From assembly GCA_020055645.1 (NCBI GenBank), contig CM034548.1, positions 18,290,001 through 18,354,000 of the forward strand: a stretch of 64,000 nt of DNA, given 5' to 3'. The position numbers and the translations under genes are program-made. Each line of letters opens with the position of its first letter. Positions within the stretch are counted from its first letter, which is position 1. The DNA comes from Tomocerus qinae. Taxonomy: Eukaryota; Arthropoda; Collembola; Entomobryomorpha; Tomoceridae. A model generated the notes under the pieces. That model worked only from the letters and a program-made list of their open reading frames with translations, was not told where the DNA came from and ran no database searches. Shown in pieces: positions 15,001 to 28,927 of this stretch.

Positions 15001-18000
15001 AGAAAATTTTTAAAGTAGGAAGGAACTTAAACATAAAATAAATATAAAAGTACTTAATGAGATATAAAATTGTCTTAATAATTAAGTAATTGTTTTCTAA
15101 TTAATTATTTACTGGAGAACGTTAACAAAGAAGTATTTGGAGAACCGAACCATAAAAAGTAATCTTATAAAATACTGTATATCTCAATCAAAACTAGTAA
15201 TTACTCCCTTCTACTCAATGCAAGACGGAATAAAATTTGGGCTTGTCTAATTAACGTTTATTTTTTCCTCCTTTTCACAATAAAATGAGATCATCGACAG
15301 ATAAAACAGAATGTAGTAGCATTTGTTTGAGGGAACCTCTATTTGTAGTATTTGTTTAGATGCATTAAAGGTGATCAATTGAGTAAATGAAATCGAGAAA
15401 AGCATTACAGATAACCATATCATGAAAGTAGCGTTAAAATGAAATGAGATTTGCATAAATAATTAAAAGTTTGCACGTGGAATAATATAAAAATACAATT
15501 AAAGATAGTAATAAAGCTATTTGTTTAATTCAAGGTAACCGTTACTCAATAAATCCTTTTTGAATGGTTTTTTAATAATTCGCTAATGATAATTGCTCTA
15601 TCAACCATTTAGTAAATAGATAGCTATTTTCAAATTCCGCCTTTTGAGAAAAGATATGCAAACAAACAAGACAGAGTTTATACACGTTTGTTTTTGCTAA
15701 TTAGCGAATAAACTAATGAGGTAGGTGCAAACAAGTACCTGAATGTGTATGTATAATATAATCTTGTTATCAATATAGTATCTGTAATCTATCATATGCA
15801 CTCTCAATCTCCAGTAGTCCAGAATAAAACAATAGGAAATAACTGATTAAGGATTTGGTCGTTTACTACCATTTTGGCGTCCAATTATAGGTAATATAAT
15901 AACAAATAGTCGACAAAATTGATTGGTAGTGTATAAAAGCTGAATTTTATTGTAGAATAATGTTAGGTATAGTACAAGGTTTATGATACCTGACGATTTT
16001 CTCTTTATTTATTAAACCACAAAGATACTTTACAAATTAAAACATTTTGAGGTTTGCCCAAGATCTGAAAATAATTTGCGAATGTTCTTTATGGTACCAT
16101 ATCACAAGAATTGTAACAACGTTTATCTCAAACAAAGAACATAATTGATTCCTTTTAACTAAAGGCCGATTGCACTAATCAAGGTTTGTGTTAGTTGGCA
16201 CCTTTATGAAAATGCTTGACAGGAAATGGAATATGTGCATAGATGAAATGTATGAAAAGAGGGAAAAAAACTATTTTGGCCAATATGGTCTTGTTTGTAA
16301 GTAGGGCCTGGAAACTCGGCCTAATTCATAAAACATGATACTAGTAAAATTTAGCTTGGCTAGGAAGAGAATTTGTTAATAAGAAAGTGCTTTTTGAGAC
16401 ATAAAAATCTGTGCACGATTTTTATATAGTAAATAATTCATGTAAGTTAGAGTCTGTTGTCCGTAGTCATATCACGACACGACATTACACATTACATAGC
16501 CGTCGTATGACGCTTGGAGGATCGGATGTGGGCTTTAGCTTTGATTGAAGAAAAATGCATTTGTACAAACTCCACGTCTGTCTGGCTCAGTTGCTAGCTA
16601 TCGTAAAAAGGCACTTATTCAATAGTAGTGTCTAAGCGTGAGAATATTAAGAATGTCAATAAGAAGTATTAAGTTCGTGTGTCAAATGCGAGTCATGTCC
16701 CAAAGTTCTACAGAGGCAAACAAGTCAATAGACAGAGACAATAGCATTTTTATCATAAATCTTGTAAATCAAATCAAGCACAATATTTGACACTTGTAGT
16801 AGGATTGGATTTCGTCAATGTATATCTATCTATAGGAAAATAGAACGACGACAGAAATAAATGCGATAATTATTCGATTGTGTCTTAGTAGTAGGACGAG
16901 GTAGCCCTATTAATTACAAGATAACTCTAATTGATCAGAAAGTATTTGGCCAGAGTTGAAGGGAGTTGAATAGAATGAATGAGATCGTGTTGAAATTTAC
17001 GAAGGGCAATTAGTGTCAGGAAAGAGAAATATAGAAAAAGGAGGATATGACCTAAAATTGGATTTTCCTGGAGAAATGTGCCTGGATTACTAAACAGGAG
17101 GGAATTAGTTAAACACGCTATGGACCCGTCAATCTCATTGACTCATATACCATTATTGTTTTAAAACAGAAGCATTAATCTTGAATGTGCAATAGTAAAT
17201 ATATAAAAAGCAAATGACAGAAAGATAGACGTTACCAAAATGAGATTCATTGTCAAAAGAAAAGTGGAGCCCGGAGACTTGGAATCCAAAACAAACAGTA
17301 AAAACTCAACTCAACACTGTCAGATGGATAAATGAGTCTGAAACTTGAATTTAGTAGCTTCTGTTGTGACTGGGACTACTCTAAAGAGCACCATCCAACT
17401 TCCTTATTAATTCTTCTCCTGTGTCTCTTGTCAAGAGAATATTTTCCAATAAGGGAGATATGGAGCACTTAAATTCTTTAGAATTTCTCACAGTATTATA
17501 TTCTACTCTACTCTACTACACTAAAACTGAAGTCTGTTACATCAAAGTCGCACAATTCCCCGCAGAATTAAAGTTTGGAGGTTTCCTTTGTTCTCTACTA
17601 TAGTTGAAGTGGTATTAACATGTATGTCAATGAATAGTGTAGGACTCCTGAAAAATCTGAGATGTAAAAGATCAGAGTCGACACGAGTGAATCAACAGCC
17701 AGGGCAACAATGCAAGCAGAAATGAATCGAACTGAACTATGAGGTGACTTATTCGAAAAAGTATATTTTATATCAGCTAAGCTACTGTGCAAAGGTAGAT
17801 AAGTAAATATTAGGCAGATACCTAGACATAGACATACACAGCAGAGTTACCTATCCTACATATAAAGTAAACATTCTGTAGTAGTACTTACTTATATTAT
17901 ATTATGCATTTAGCATTAACTTCCCTTGCACTATCAAAGGACACAGCAGAGAGTGAAAACATTCAAGTGGCAAATTCTCTAGGCTTTACTTTGACTGGTC

Positions 18001-21000
18001 TCTATTGGATTAGACTAAGACAGAGTGAGACTGTCAGAGCCGTTACCTTTTTAAACGCTTTTCTCATGATTTGCAACTCGCATATCTTGGCATGTTAAGG
18101 ATAGAAACAAGGAGTCTCTCACTCACTCAACAACTAAAATGCTTAGGTAGATAGAGATAGTCAGTACTTTGTGTACCAGTGGTTCTTGGTTAAGTATTGT
18201 TTGCCATTGTACTCCTACTTATTTATCTGTATCATGTACCTCGAGAATTAAATGCTCACTCTCTGCAACTCACTCACTCAGTTCATAGTTCTCGTCTCAC
18301 CTGTCAAACTTACACTTTACCTTCCCTCATCCAAACAACTAATAATACATATAAACCATATACCTACCTACCTGATTGCATACAATTATAAATACTGCCT
18401 AAATTCAGATGTAACTAACTATCTTATAATAATGATACACACTCTAGTAGTATTACACCATATTGCATCGCAGTGCACACCTGCACTTTGCACACACACA
18501 CATTATATACCATTATGCCTCCCTGGTTAAGTAAGGCACTCTCTGTGTCGATCTCTACGTTACGTTAACAATAATATCATTATTCTTCAAGTTAAGCCAT
18601 TCCCGTTAACACTCTTATTGCTTGTCTGCCTGCCACTGCCCAATATTATTGGTAGCACCACGAATTAAGATTATCTACCTATGTACATGTTCAAATCATC
18701 AGACAATTATCCTTTACACTGTACTTCGTAATTACGCTTCATAATTCTCTTTTACCTTGGTCGTTGGTTTCTATGTTTCTTCAGCCTTTTATGTTATCAC
18801 CTCTTTTACACTCACAATACTCTATTCCTCAATTATCATTAATTATTTCGTTCACCACTGTAAGATTATATCATAATCTCAATAAATATTAAACCAATCC
18901 CCATTTACAATACAATGTGTGAAAATGTACAACAATCATGGTTAAATAGTGAAACCATACATTTTCCCTAAATATCCTTTGCTTGCAATAAACTATCTTT
19001 TATTTATTTTCTTGCAATCTTGGTTTACTTACCTATATATTTCTACAGACAGATGAGACAAATGCGAAAGTAAAACTAATTCAAACTTACCTATTGGCAT
19101 ATCTACAAAAATGTCAATACTTTTTCATCTGAATCTAACTATAAATAGCTCTAAAAGTATTTTGTTGTCAAAATCTAGTTTTACCAGGTTATGAGTTGAC
19201 TGAAGGGGAATAAATATGATTTAATTAAAACAAGTTAATGAAAGGATTAAGTCATGCATACACTACTAGGATTTTACTTCCATAATTCTTTATGGATCTA
19301 GAAACAGAGACAATCTCGAGATTAGGTAACGTGCTAAGCAAATGGAGATATTTTTAATTGAGACTTGCATTACCAATGGGATACACCCAATTACAACTTT
19401 GCAGATCTGCAGGATGACAATTATTGATTTCTTACCCAGTCAGAAATTTTGTAGCACAATTGAATCATAAATAATCTTCTACAATTAAAATGGCATCATT
19501 AGATACATTCTAAATATATCTTCAGGATATAATCGTCCTAAATTAATTGGACCTAACCATCTTTTCCAGATCGTCCTTGTGCACCTGAAAAGCAGGACCT
19601 AATATAGCGCCTCGTAAGCATATCCCAATTACACTGTCTTAATGATTTCAAATTACTAGCTGCGAGTCATTTCCAGTTTTCCAGTCGAATAAGATGCGAG
19701 CATTTCTGGGCTAGTTGAAAATAATTTAGATTGATATAGTACAGAGTGGCACTTGTACTTGGCTGTGTCACCATATTAATTCCTTATAAATCGTAGATGT
19801 TAGTATGAAAATTCTATTTCCTGAGATAAAATTGAGTTACGTGGCACTATTCGTTCAGTATCCGTTTCTTCAAGCATCAGACATCTATTACTGCTTCCCA
19901 AATTACTTTTACACTTGGTAACTTGTATCAAGGTCCACAACGTCAAAAGCTTACTTCAGTACAGATTGCAGAGTTTTTTAGCTTGGCACATTGGGGTCCA
20001 GGCACGATGGTTGCCCAATAGGCAGGAGATATTATCTTTAATACAGACATTGATTTCATGGTACTAAAGCGTACTAAGGTAAAACAAATATTTAAATAGA
20101 GACATCGTTATTCTTCCTTGTGGGACAATTAAATAGTAGTATCTTTGTACCTGTTCTGAACATTAAGATGTAATGATTGCAGAATAAACGTGAGTAAATG
20201 TAACCGCTAATTAAAACTTTGTTCATTAATAAAAACCCCAATGTAATAAAGTTTGAACCGAGATTTTCGGAAATTAGTTTTCATTTCGATCTCAAAAAGA
20301 TGACATTCTAGGAACATATTCGTGTTTATAACTGAGTGTTGGGAAACATTTTTCCTTTATAAAAGCATATAAAAATGAATATTATAAAAATGTGCAAGGA
20401 AGTTGTCCTCTAAGCCCAATAGTCTAAATAAAGTTGGAAAATACGGTATCAAAGTTATTAATTATAATGGAAACAAGAATGGATGCAAAGAGTTGTACTA
20501 AATATTACAACTTGAGAAGTAAGGTCATTTTTAAGTACCTTGCATTTGTAAATGTCGTCATAATGTTCTTATTCTACGTATAGATATTTATTTGGTATTG
20601 TATTATCATTCATAACAGTAATTGTGCATAATGGTAATCGCAATTCCTTTCATTTTGAGAAGTTTATTTGATTGGTGAGTAGTAAATTAGTGAGCAGTGT
20701 TTGATGCCATTCCGATTATGATACACCGCTGATAACAATAGCTCACGATTAGAGTATACCTATCAACTTAAACTGACAGTAAGTTGTATGCAAATATTCA
20801 TTGAAACATTATAGCATTATATTATAGAATCCAATAGAATTGGCAAGTGAAGTATGCGAATGATTTCTTTTATTCTTTGTGTAATGATTCAGATGATTGT
20901 GCATCGATTGATTCTGATATGGTATGTAAATGAAAAGAATTGGGAAGGTGTTGTGGTGACTAGCGCCGACTTGCTCATCCAGACACCAAATAAAGAAAGG

Positions 21001-23603
21001 GCCATATAGTTCAACATTTATTAGATATACTTACACATCCATGTACTACATTTGCTTCATTACGTATGCATTAGAAATTATTTTTAAATGAAAATTGTTG
21101 CGTGTTTATCACATCAATGTAACTTACGTATCATACGTAATTTTAGTATACGTTGTAATCAGGCTGCATTTCTGATCTAAATGCCAGATCATACTGCATT
21201 GTGGCTGGTAGCAATCCAATGACTTTGATGACTATTATTTTTCGGATACATTATCATAAATAGCGAAATATAATGGCACAGATATTACCGATTGGGATGG
21301 GTGGCCTGATATTTTAAGATTATTATAAGTGAATATTCATCGGAAATTAAAATAAAATCAATACCCATATTTAGTAGGTCTACACTTAAAATTCCTGTTC
21401 CAGAAAAAAAATTATTGGCCGCAACAATGTTGCAATTTGTAGAGAATGAAATTGCGAATTAAAATGTACTGATTTTTGGCATCATTTCAGTTGCATACAT
21501 TTGCGTTTCCCTTTTTGCAAAAAATTCGAGAATAACAAAATATTGACTGCATATTTTATTGCTTTCCTTCAATTCGGTTATTTCATTCCATGTAACCTGT
21601 AGCATTCTTTAACTACTTGATTCTCTAATTTAACTCTAAAATTGGCAACAAAATACTTTAGTATTTACTTTCAGTAAAAGTTTACTTTGCAGTCTTCAGC
21701 TAAGTTGTGTAGTACTTTCAGTGAATCTGTAGACTACAGAAGAGAGTGATGTTCAGCTATATTTCCTCATCAAAATGCCTGTCTCATTACATTTTACATA
21801 GGTAATCTTTACAATTCTATATCTAAGACTCAACTGCGTTTCTGGTCTTATGCCTTGATTGAAAAGTAGAATAAATGAAAGCAAACAATGCTCGAGTTAA
21901 TTAATTTCTGAAAATTCTTGGAATGTTGGATGCAGTGAAGTTTTATATGATTTGCTAAATAGCAAAAGGTCTTGCTGTGTTCGGTTTTAGTGGAGGAGAG
22001 GAGATTGACCGACTTAACTAACTCTGCAATTGTCTTTCTAAGCTGAGTACAATGCAATGCGTGCATATGTCATATGTATTTGTTCCGTAGGCTTCATTAT
22101 TTAAGATATCCAAATTATACAACTCGATATGCTAATTCAAATGTAGGACAACTGCGAAGCTAATCAATATTAGCGTAAAGCTGTAAAAGTGCTTGTCCTT
22201 TCCGTTTAGAGTAGCGTACAAGAAAATTCTATTATTTACATGCATTACTGGATTTCTCTCTATAGCCACTCAATTTTCATAGTCTGATATCATTACCATA
22301 ACTTTAATTTACACGAGCACAGGCACGAGTTTTCTGTGCATTCAAATATATCTTTTTTAATAGTGTTTTTATTTGTGCTTAGAACAAAAGCGTACTAAAG
22401 ATTTCCATAATCCATAAATTCGGGGGTTGATATACAATGCAACTTTTACTTCCACTAGGTAGTTAATGTCAGTCTGGATTTACACACAATACAGATAAAA
22501 CATAATTAACATATAGCTGGCGGAGGACAGTAAAAGAATTCATTGTTTTAATGCAAGCAAGTATCTGGATTGAATTGAACTGAATTTTGTATTAGCATTG
22601 CACATATTGTGGAGTTTTTATTGTAGCCACATTTACGTGCACAACAATATCAGTGTGCATTACTGATATGTTTGGTATGAAACGCACGTAGAGCCAGTAA
22701 AATGCAATAATAGCACTTTCATACCTCCAACAGAATATCTAAAGTACTACTAGGTACTTTTAGTTAGGTGACCACGAAAGCTTAGCATGACTCTTCAGTG
22801 CTCTACTCTGATTAGCAATGCTGTAAGTGCAGCGGTCCTATTAATTACTTGTCACTTACTAGAAAATGATCCTTATTTTGTCATTTGCGTAACAGAAATT
22901 AGCATGCAGACAGAGAAAAAGAGAGTGGTAATTGCACTCCCTAATGTATACTATGTATATCTTGTCAACTTGTTTGCTACACATTCCACTGATTGAAATG
23001 CAAATGTCTCAATAATTTTCTTTTATTAAGCGTAAGTTTGCGTCTTAAGTGCTTTTCCATACCAAATGCGAAATCCTAACGAACATTATCCTTCTCTGTG
23101 TCGGCATTTGAATAATGTTAGGTAAAACCGACTTGAGAAATCAACAATTTCATGAAAAATTTCTTCAACTCATTTATTGCAAATATCACACACAAAATCA
23201 ACAATCTGTTAGTTAACAACCACATTACCATTTGCTTTAAATTGTAATACCATTCAGGCTCTATTTCTTCAACTCAGCAATTTTAGCTTTATTTCTCCAA
23301 GTCAACAATTTTCTTTATAATGCATTCCAAAACAGAACACTTTCATTTTAAACCCCATCTCCAAAATTATTTATCATTATTTCTTCTGGAGAATGTGGCA
23401 GCTATTGTTATTATTTTGCTTCATTTGATGAACACCTTGATTATTCAAAAAATAATTTCAATCCACTAAAGTGGTCTATTAAATGTACATTATCACTTTG
23501 TCCATATTTTACAATGACTACAAAGAGGTATATTTTAACATTTTTACTTTGTATAATAAAGAATTTAAAACATTATCACAAACTCCTAAAACATCATCGA
23601 TGA
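1..23603. other. Gene-free AT-rich stretch
   Basis: I see no protein-coding gene, RNA gene or recognisable transposon here. Open frames are short (under 100 codons), begin at arbitrary ATG or TTG codons, and show no protein family I recognise, which is what AT-rich non-coding DNA gives by chance. There are a few weak items. A 79-codon frame without stops at 320-559 (+) resembles no known family. A splice-flanked open segment at 5926-6073 (-) is listed separately. A pyrimidine-rich patch with CACTCACT and CA repeats lies around 18.2-18.5 kb. The stretch could be intergenic DNA or a long intron; the sequence alone does not decide. Confidence 0.6.
5926..6073 (-). other. Possible orphan exon, unknown protein
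   Basis: On the minus strand, a segment of 148 bp is open in one frame. It is preceded by TATGCAG, a plausible acceptor, and followed by ATA|GTAAAG, a plausible donor. It would encode about 49 residues, including SGILVTAVNAARQII and ADEIVLCSTKAW, entering in phase 0 and leaving in phase 1. The residue mix looks more protein-like than most open frames nearby (alternating hydrophobic and charged, AAR, ADEI). I do not recognise the family, and no adjoining exon was found. It may be a chance open frame; confidence is low. Confidence 0.15.
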
Positions 23604-24370
23604 TGATTTTTACAAAAGAAAACTTTTGGGCTTGCAGGCAAACGACGGATTCCCTGCCTCTCGCACACTCCCGTGTACTTGTACAAGGTAAGTTTTTATT
23701 ACACGTGGATAAAATAAAACTTTTGGCAAAACTTTTATTTCTGGCATATTTTATTTCTGGGCATATTATGTAATACATTTCACATGAAGACAGATTTCAG
23801 GCATGTGACTCATCTCCCATGGCCTATTTGACATTTGAAGGCATGTAAAATTAAGAAGAATTAAATTGCGCATAGAAGGAATTTCCTACTGTTATGTTGA
23901 GTAAGTGAATTGGACATCTTATGGCACTTGACTATTTATTGTGTAAAAGTATATTGAATGAATTATTAGATTTATGATTTTTACAAAAGAAAACTTTTGG
24001 GCTTGCTGGGAAAACGACTGATTCCCTGCCTCTCGCACACTCCCGTACACTTTTACAAGGTAAGTTTTTACCACACGTGGCTAAAACAAAACTTTTGGCA
24101 AAACTTTTATTTCTGGCATATTTTATTTGTAGGCATATTATGAAGTACATCTCACATGGCGACAGACTTCAGGCATATTACTGATTTCTCATGGCCTATT
24201 GACATTTAAAGGCAGGCAAAATTAAGAAGAATTAAATTGCGTATAGAATGGATTTCCTACTATTGTGTAAGTGAATTAGACATCTTATGACACTTGACTA
24301 GGGAATAGGCTCTTTAATTGTAAATTGACTATTATGTACATGTATATTGCGTGAATGATTAGATTTACGC
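23604..24370. repeat. 371-bp-period tandem duplication
   Basis: The segment beginning TGATTTTTACAAAAG at 23604 is repeated from 23975, an offset of 371 bp. Long shared blocks include AAAACTTTTGGGCTTGC, GATTCCCTGCCTCTCGCAC, ACAAGGTAAGTTTTTA, AAACTTTTGGCAAAACTTTT, and an end block close to CATCTTATGGCACTTGACTA. The copies differ by scattered substitutions and small indels. The second copy has an extra ~26 bp near 24301-24327 before the shared tail GTATATTG..GAATGA..TTAGATTTA. Each copy contains a near-consensus splice donor (ACAAG|GTAAGT). Only the first has a clean acceptor-like CTTGCAG 50 bp upstream; in the second this reads CTTGCTGG. This is a direct local duplication of moderate age. It has no terminal inverted repeats, so transposition is not indicated. 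Confidence 0.85.
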
Positions 24371-27300
24371 GTAAGATATTTTCCATGTATGAATTTCTTG
24401 AGATTGTGTAAAGAAATGTTTAAAAAGCCTCTTAGAATGGATTTACCTTCCTGATCCGGATTCAGAGAGAACACCAACACCCAAGTTTAGGTTGTGGTTG
24501 TATTAAAATTATCTTTGTGTTAATCTTGTGAGTTGGAGGTGTATTATACCATAAAACTTACTTTTGCACTAACATACAGAATATTAAGTATTCATGGGGA
24601 TTAGTCAAAGTTGCATGCAATCCTTTAGTGTCTATTTACATGCATAGTGAAACTTTCGACATAAAGGACAGATGAATAAAGCTTTATTTGTTTGCATAGA
24701 TATACAAAGCTTTAGATGCGTTAACTTATAAAACATTCGTATCTGTATACTATATCTATTCAATCTCGAATCATTATGAAAAGATAACTCTTGCAAAGTA
24801 TTTGGGTGAAAACGAAGCATTTGTATTCATTTTTATGTATCTTGCCATTTCATTGCGACACATAATACAAACTGAACAACGTAAATTGGCATTACGTGCC
24901 AATGGTTTTTATTCAATTTTAGTTTTACTACCCTAAAACAATGGATATGTATTCAGCGAGATTGAAAAGGAATACAAAACCTCAAGTCTACTGATGTTTA
25001 TTATGCTGAAGAAGAAATGCATAACACTATAATATACTATAACATAAGAGCTTTGAGTACAATTAGCTCAATGCTTACATAAAGGCTACCTATAACATAA
25101 CGGTCTCTTTATTATTATTACGTATTAAATTTAAATAGTGCATGTTTGCAATTATATTAAGGATAACTACGCAAGGTGCTTTGTAGGTGTGTACAATAAC
25201 ACCCCGTTGAAAATAATGTCTTGCAAAAGACAGCGCCTATATGAACAGGATGAAAATCCTCTTTGCATATAGAACTTTGTGAAGATTTACTAGACCAGAC
25301 ATACTAAAGCTAGAAAGTGGTTCACAACAAACATCAGCAACATAATTCACCCTGGTCGCTTTGTATTGACTTGGTACATATTTCGAAGACAGCGTCAGAA
25401 ATAAAACTTTTTTGAAGTACCTCTTTGTAGTTTTAGTAATAAATGTCTAATCGTTTCATTAATCAGCAGCAAAAAAAACACTTGGAAATTAAAATGCAAA
25501 ATCCGTGTATTTGTTGTCATTGTTCTATTTTGACGAAAATGTTAAATTAAACAAAGCAACTGTTTATTTGGTGCTGAGCGTGAGTTTATCGTCAATAAAG
25601 ACCTGTACACTGCCTTCTAAATTGGATATTGCACGGTTGACCTCATAGCATTGAACTAAAAAGATTTTATGTCGTTAAGTAAATCCTCACATACACAGTC
25701 AAATAAAATTATTACACCCTGCACAGAAAATACACTTTGCCACGTCCTTTAATTTTGAGGTAGTTTTTATACTTAATTTTCATTAAGATCAATCCATTAT
25801 CATATTGTAAGACACAAGCTACTTGTAACGTAAGTATCCACATCTGTTCTATACATATGTCCTGATGGACATGCTATACGTAATAACACATTTAAGTAGG
25901 TATACTACCTTATTAATGGTACATTATACATTTTTAATTCCCATTCAAGGTGTAAATTCCTTCCTTTATTGTGCTACACCATACAAATTATAAGCCAAAG
26001 AAATTGTGTTAAGGGTGCTGTACTATTAGATATTAATTCTAACATAATATTATAATTAGTAGTACAATTGTATATCAAAGCATGTTATTAAGCATCAACA
26101 ATTGTCTATGTCTTGTACTAGTACACATTAATTGATTCTAATCGTAATTAAAAAAACATAAATTAATATTGTGGTTTTAATGCTAAAAGGTGATTTCATA
26201 CCTGATAGTACATGGTTAGTTTACTAATAATGATTGCATATCAGTCGTAAGATGTATTATAGATATCAAATACACCTTTCAACATGCTGTTGTGCACTGC
26301 ATAATGAGCCAGAATGGATAACTACTTTGTGTGTAGCCCAAGCCAAAAATAACGACCAATTATATCAAAAATACAATTAAGAATAAAAAGCCAGTAAATA
26401 TAATTTGAACCCATGTCATTAGTCTCGTATCATATCTACACTTAGTAGGTACATGTAATTAGATATATTTGCAATATCTAGAAAACCAATGTTAGTTTAA
26501 AGATAATACGACAATGATGCTAGATACAATTTTGTACCAGAAAGAAATTTTTCCGAATCAACACATTCTAACCTTACTAAACTTAATTCTATACTACAAT
26601 TTATCTATGTCTATGTCAAACCCATTTTTTGCGGATGAATTGCTTGCAAATTTATCAGCTTAACCAAACTAATTATAGAAGAGGTCGTATCATAAATATT
26701 CTCAATACGGAAAACAATTATCATTGTTAAAATAAAAGTTATTCTATCTGTGATTTCTGAAGTTTCTAAAATATATATATAAATAAGGATATATTGACTT
26801 TTTAAAACTAAATCCTAATTTTTCAGCTGAAATTTTACTCCAGGTATAAATTTTTAAATTCCATTTTAATTTAACGCTCGTGATAGTATTTTCGCCAATT
26901 TCACAGTAAGTATACGAGTCGTGGTAAGTTTATTGAGTAATTATGTAATTTGTCTGATGCTAAAGGATTTAATGCAGAATAGAGAATAGAGCTCAACTCA
27001 AGCATGTACTGGTATTGTAGTGTATTGATGTTCCTAGCTACGCACTGCTGGGTTGTTGGTTTATGTGATACTGATCTGATAGGATGAGTACTCTTCCCCA
27101 TGTACTATTATATCTATCTAACTCTCTGTACTTGTCTAGAGTTACTATCTATCTGTAGCAGAATAGCTGATGATGTAGTTTGTAATGTAGCTCGTTGTTT
27201 TAACTCTAAGTTATCTGTCTATGAAGGTTTGATATTATAGGGTACGTGAATTTGAGGTAGTAGTGCAGTATCAGTTTAAGTAATAGGATCTAGTGTTGCT

Positions 27301-28927
27301 AGTAAGGTAATCGAGATAATGTAACAGAATGCAAGAAGCATCATCAAGCATGTACCAAGAGCTTCATTCACATTTATAGGTCTGCAGATTACTTGAACAA
27401 GATTATAATAGTGCAGTGGATAGTGCAGTGTAATGTTGAGTTAAAGCATGACTACTCGTAGTTAACATGCATGTTAGTCTCATGCAGTAAGAGAAATGAA
27501 TTCCACAAAATGATACCAATATAATTTTGGCAGTATTAAGCATATGAAAAACTGAAGCAACTTCACTTTCACGATTCTCGCTTGATCAACAGACAAAAAA
27601 TGGAAATCGAAGGAACTGAGTCTGTCTTGGTCACTGAATAAGAGTTCATACTATTACCAATTTCTTAGTGCAATTTATCATTTCAACCTTTCATTAGTTT
27701 AACTCATGATTACCATTACAACCTCAGCAGCTAGACCACACCACACACTCCACACAATTATGCACAATGTCATGCAGCGATTACTATCCAAATGCCGGCA
27801 ATTAAATCCGTACCTAAATAAATCACCATTTACCGTTCATTTGCATATCTACCGTGTAAAAAAATACCACCATTCTTTATGCCACGCACATCCAAATATG
27901 TTTATATCAGAGATTATATAATAAACTACACTACTTACTAGTTAATGCATTCAATAAGCATTACAAACGAGTTTATCACAATTTATTATCACACATAATT
28001 GAGGATTGATGGATTAAGCTTATCAATCCTCCAAAGCTATTGTATTTAAGTGTTTTAAATATGGAAAGCATAGTTCTTTAGCATAATTTTTTAACGTAAT
28101 TGTTGCATAAATATTTCAAATGTTAAAGTAAAATTAACAATATTTTGTCCTTATGTTATTTGCAATAAATGTTTATATCCAAAAACTCTTAGTTTTGTAT
28201 ATTATTATTATTAAGTCTTGAAATGTTTTCAAATTTCAATCAAAAACATTTCATTATTAGACTGAAAATAAATTAAATTAGTTCTAAACTTTAACCAGTG
28301 ATTTCGCGAAGGTTTTATAAACATTTTAAATAATTAATTTATCATTTCCTTATAATATAGATAATATTTTATATCATAATTTTATTTACAAATAATAATA
28401 ACTAAAAAACTCAATATAAAGCATATTGCATAGGTAGAAAATATTCATAAAATGTAATTTAATTTAAGCCCAGATTCAGGCAAGATGACTAGTATTGGTC
28501 GGATAGGGAATGATATCTGTAGAAAATGATTTCTTGCCCTTTCCGAGGTCTGAAGAGGTCCCAGTATTCCCAACTCAAGAGTCCTATCTCAAAAATTTCC
28601 AGACCGAGTTTCATATTTAACTTGAGAGATCTCATTCCAGGATATATTTATTTAATTAAAAGTTCTCCGATTCCCAAGTCTCAGCTCATGAGAGGCTTCT
28701 TCTGAGAGAGAACGTTCGAAGAGTTATTGAGCAGAATTTTTACGGCTGCTAAAGCTTGCGCTATCGTTTTGCATCTCATACGAGTCTTGAAAGTTGCAAT
28801 GTGTTCGTCAACGTCAAGTAGTGAAAACTAGATCAGGTGACCATCATTTGGTTTAAGACTTTCAAATGTTCTCAAGTTGAGGTAACGTAACGAAATATTT
28901 TATAAGCAGTGTGTAGTTGACCTGGCA
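24371..28927. other. Gene-free AT-rich stretch
   Basis: No gene is supported. Short open frames are scattered and unrecognisable. A 10-bp perfect inverted repeat (GAGGATTGAT / ATCAATCCTC with an 11-nt loop) lies at 28001-28031. The last few hundred bases before 28928 are the presumable promoter and 5' untranslated region of the TMEM41B-like gene; I see no convincing TATA box at a fixed distance. Confidence 0.55.
28001..28031. repeat. Short perfect inverted repeat
   Basis: GAGGATTGAT at 28001-28010 pairs perfectly with ATCAATCCTC at 28022-28031 around an 11-nt spacer. The stem is too short for a miRNA precursor. It is most simply a chance or cruciform-type palindrome in AT-rich DNA. Confidence 0.6.

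Noticed and set aside
27253..27274. let-7-like word TGAGGTAGTAGTGCAGTATC
   Set aside because: Only the first 11 bases match let-7. I could find no complementary arm within 70 bp on either side to form a precursor hairpin.
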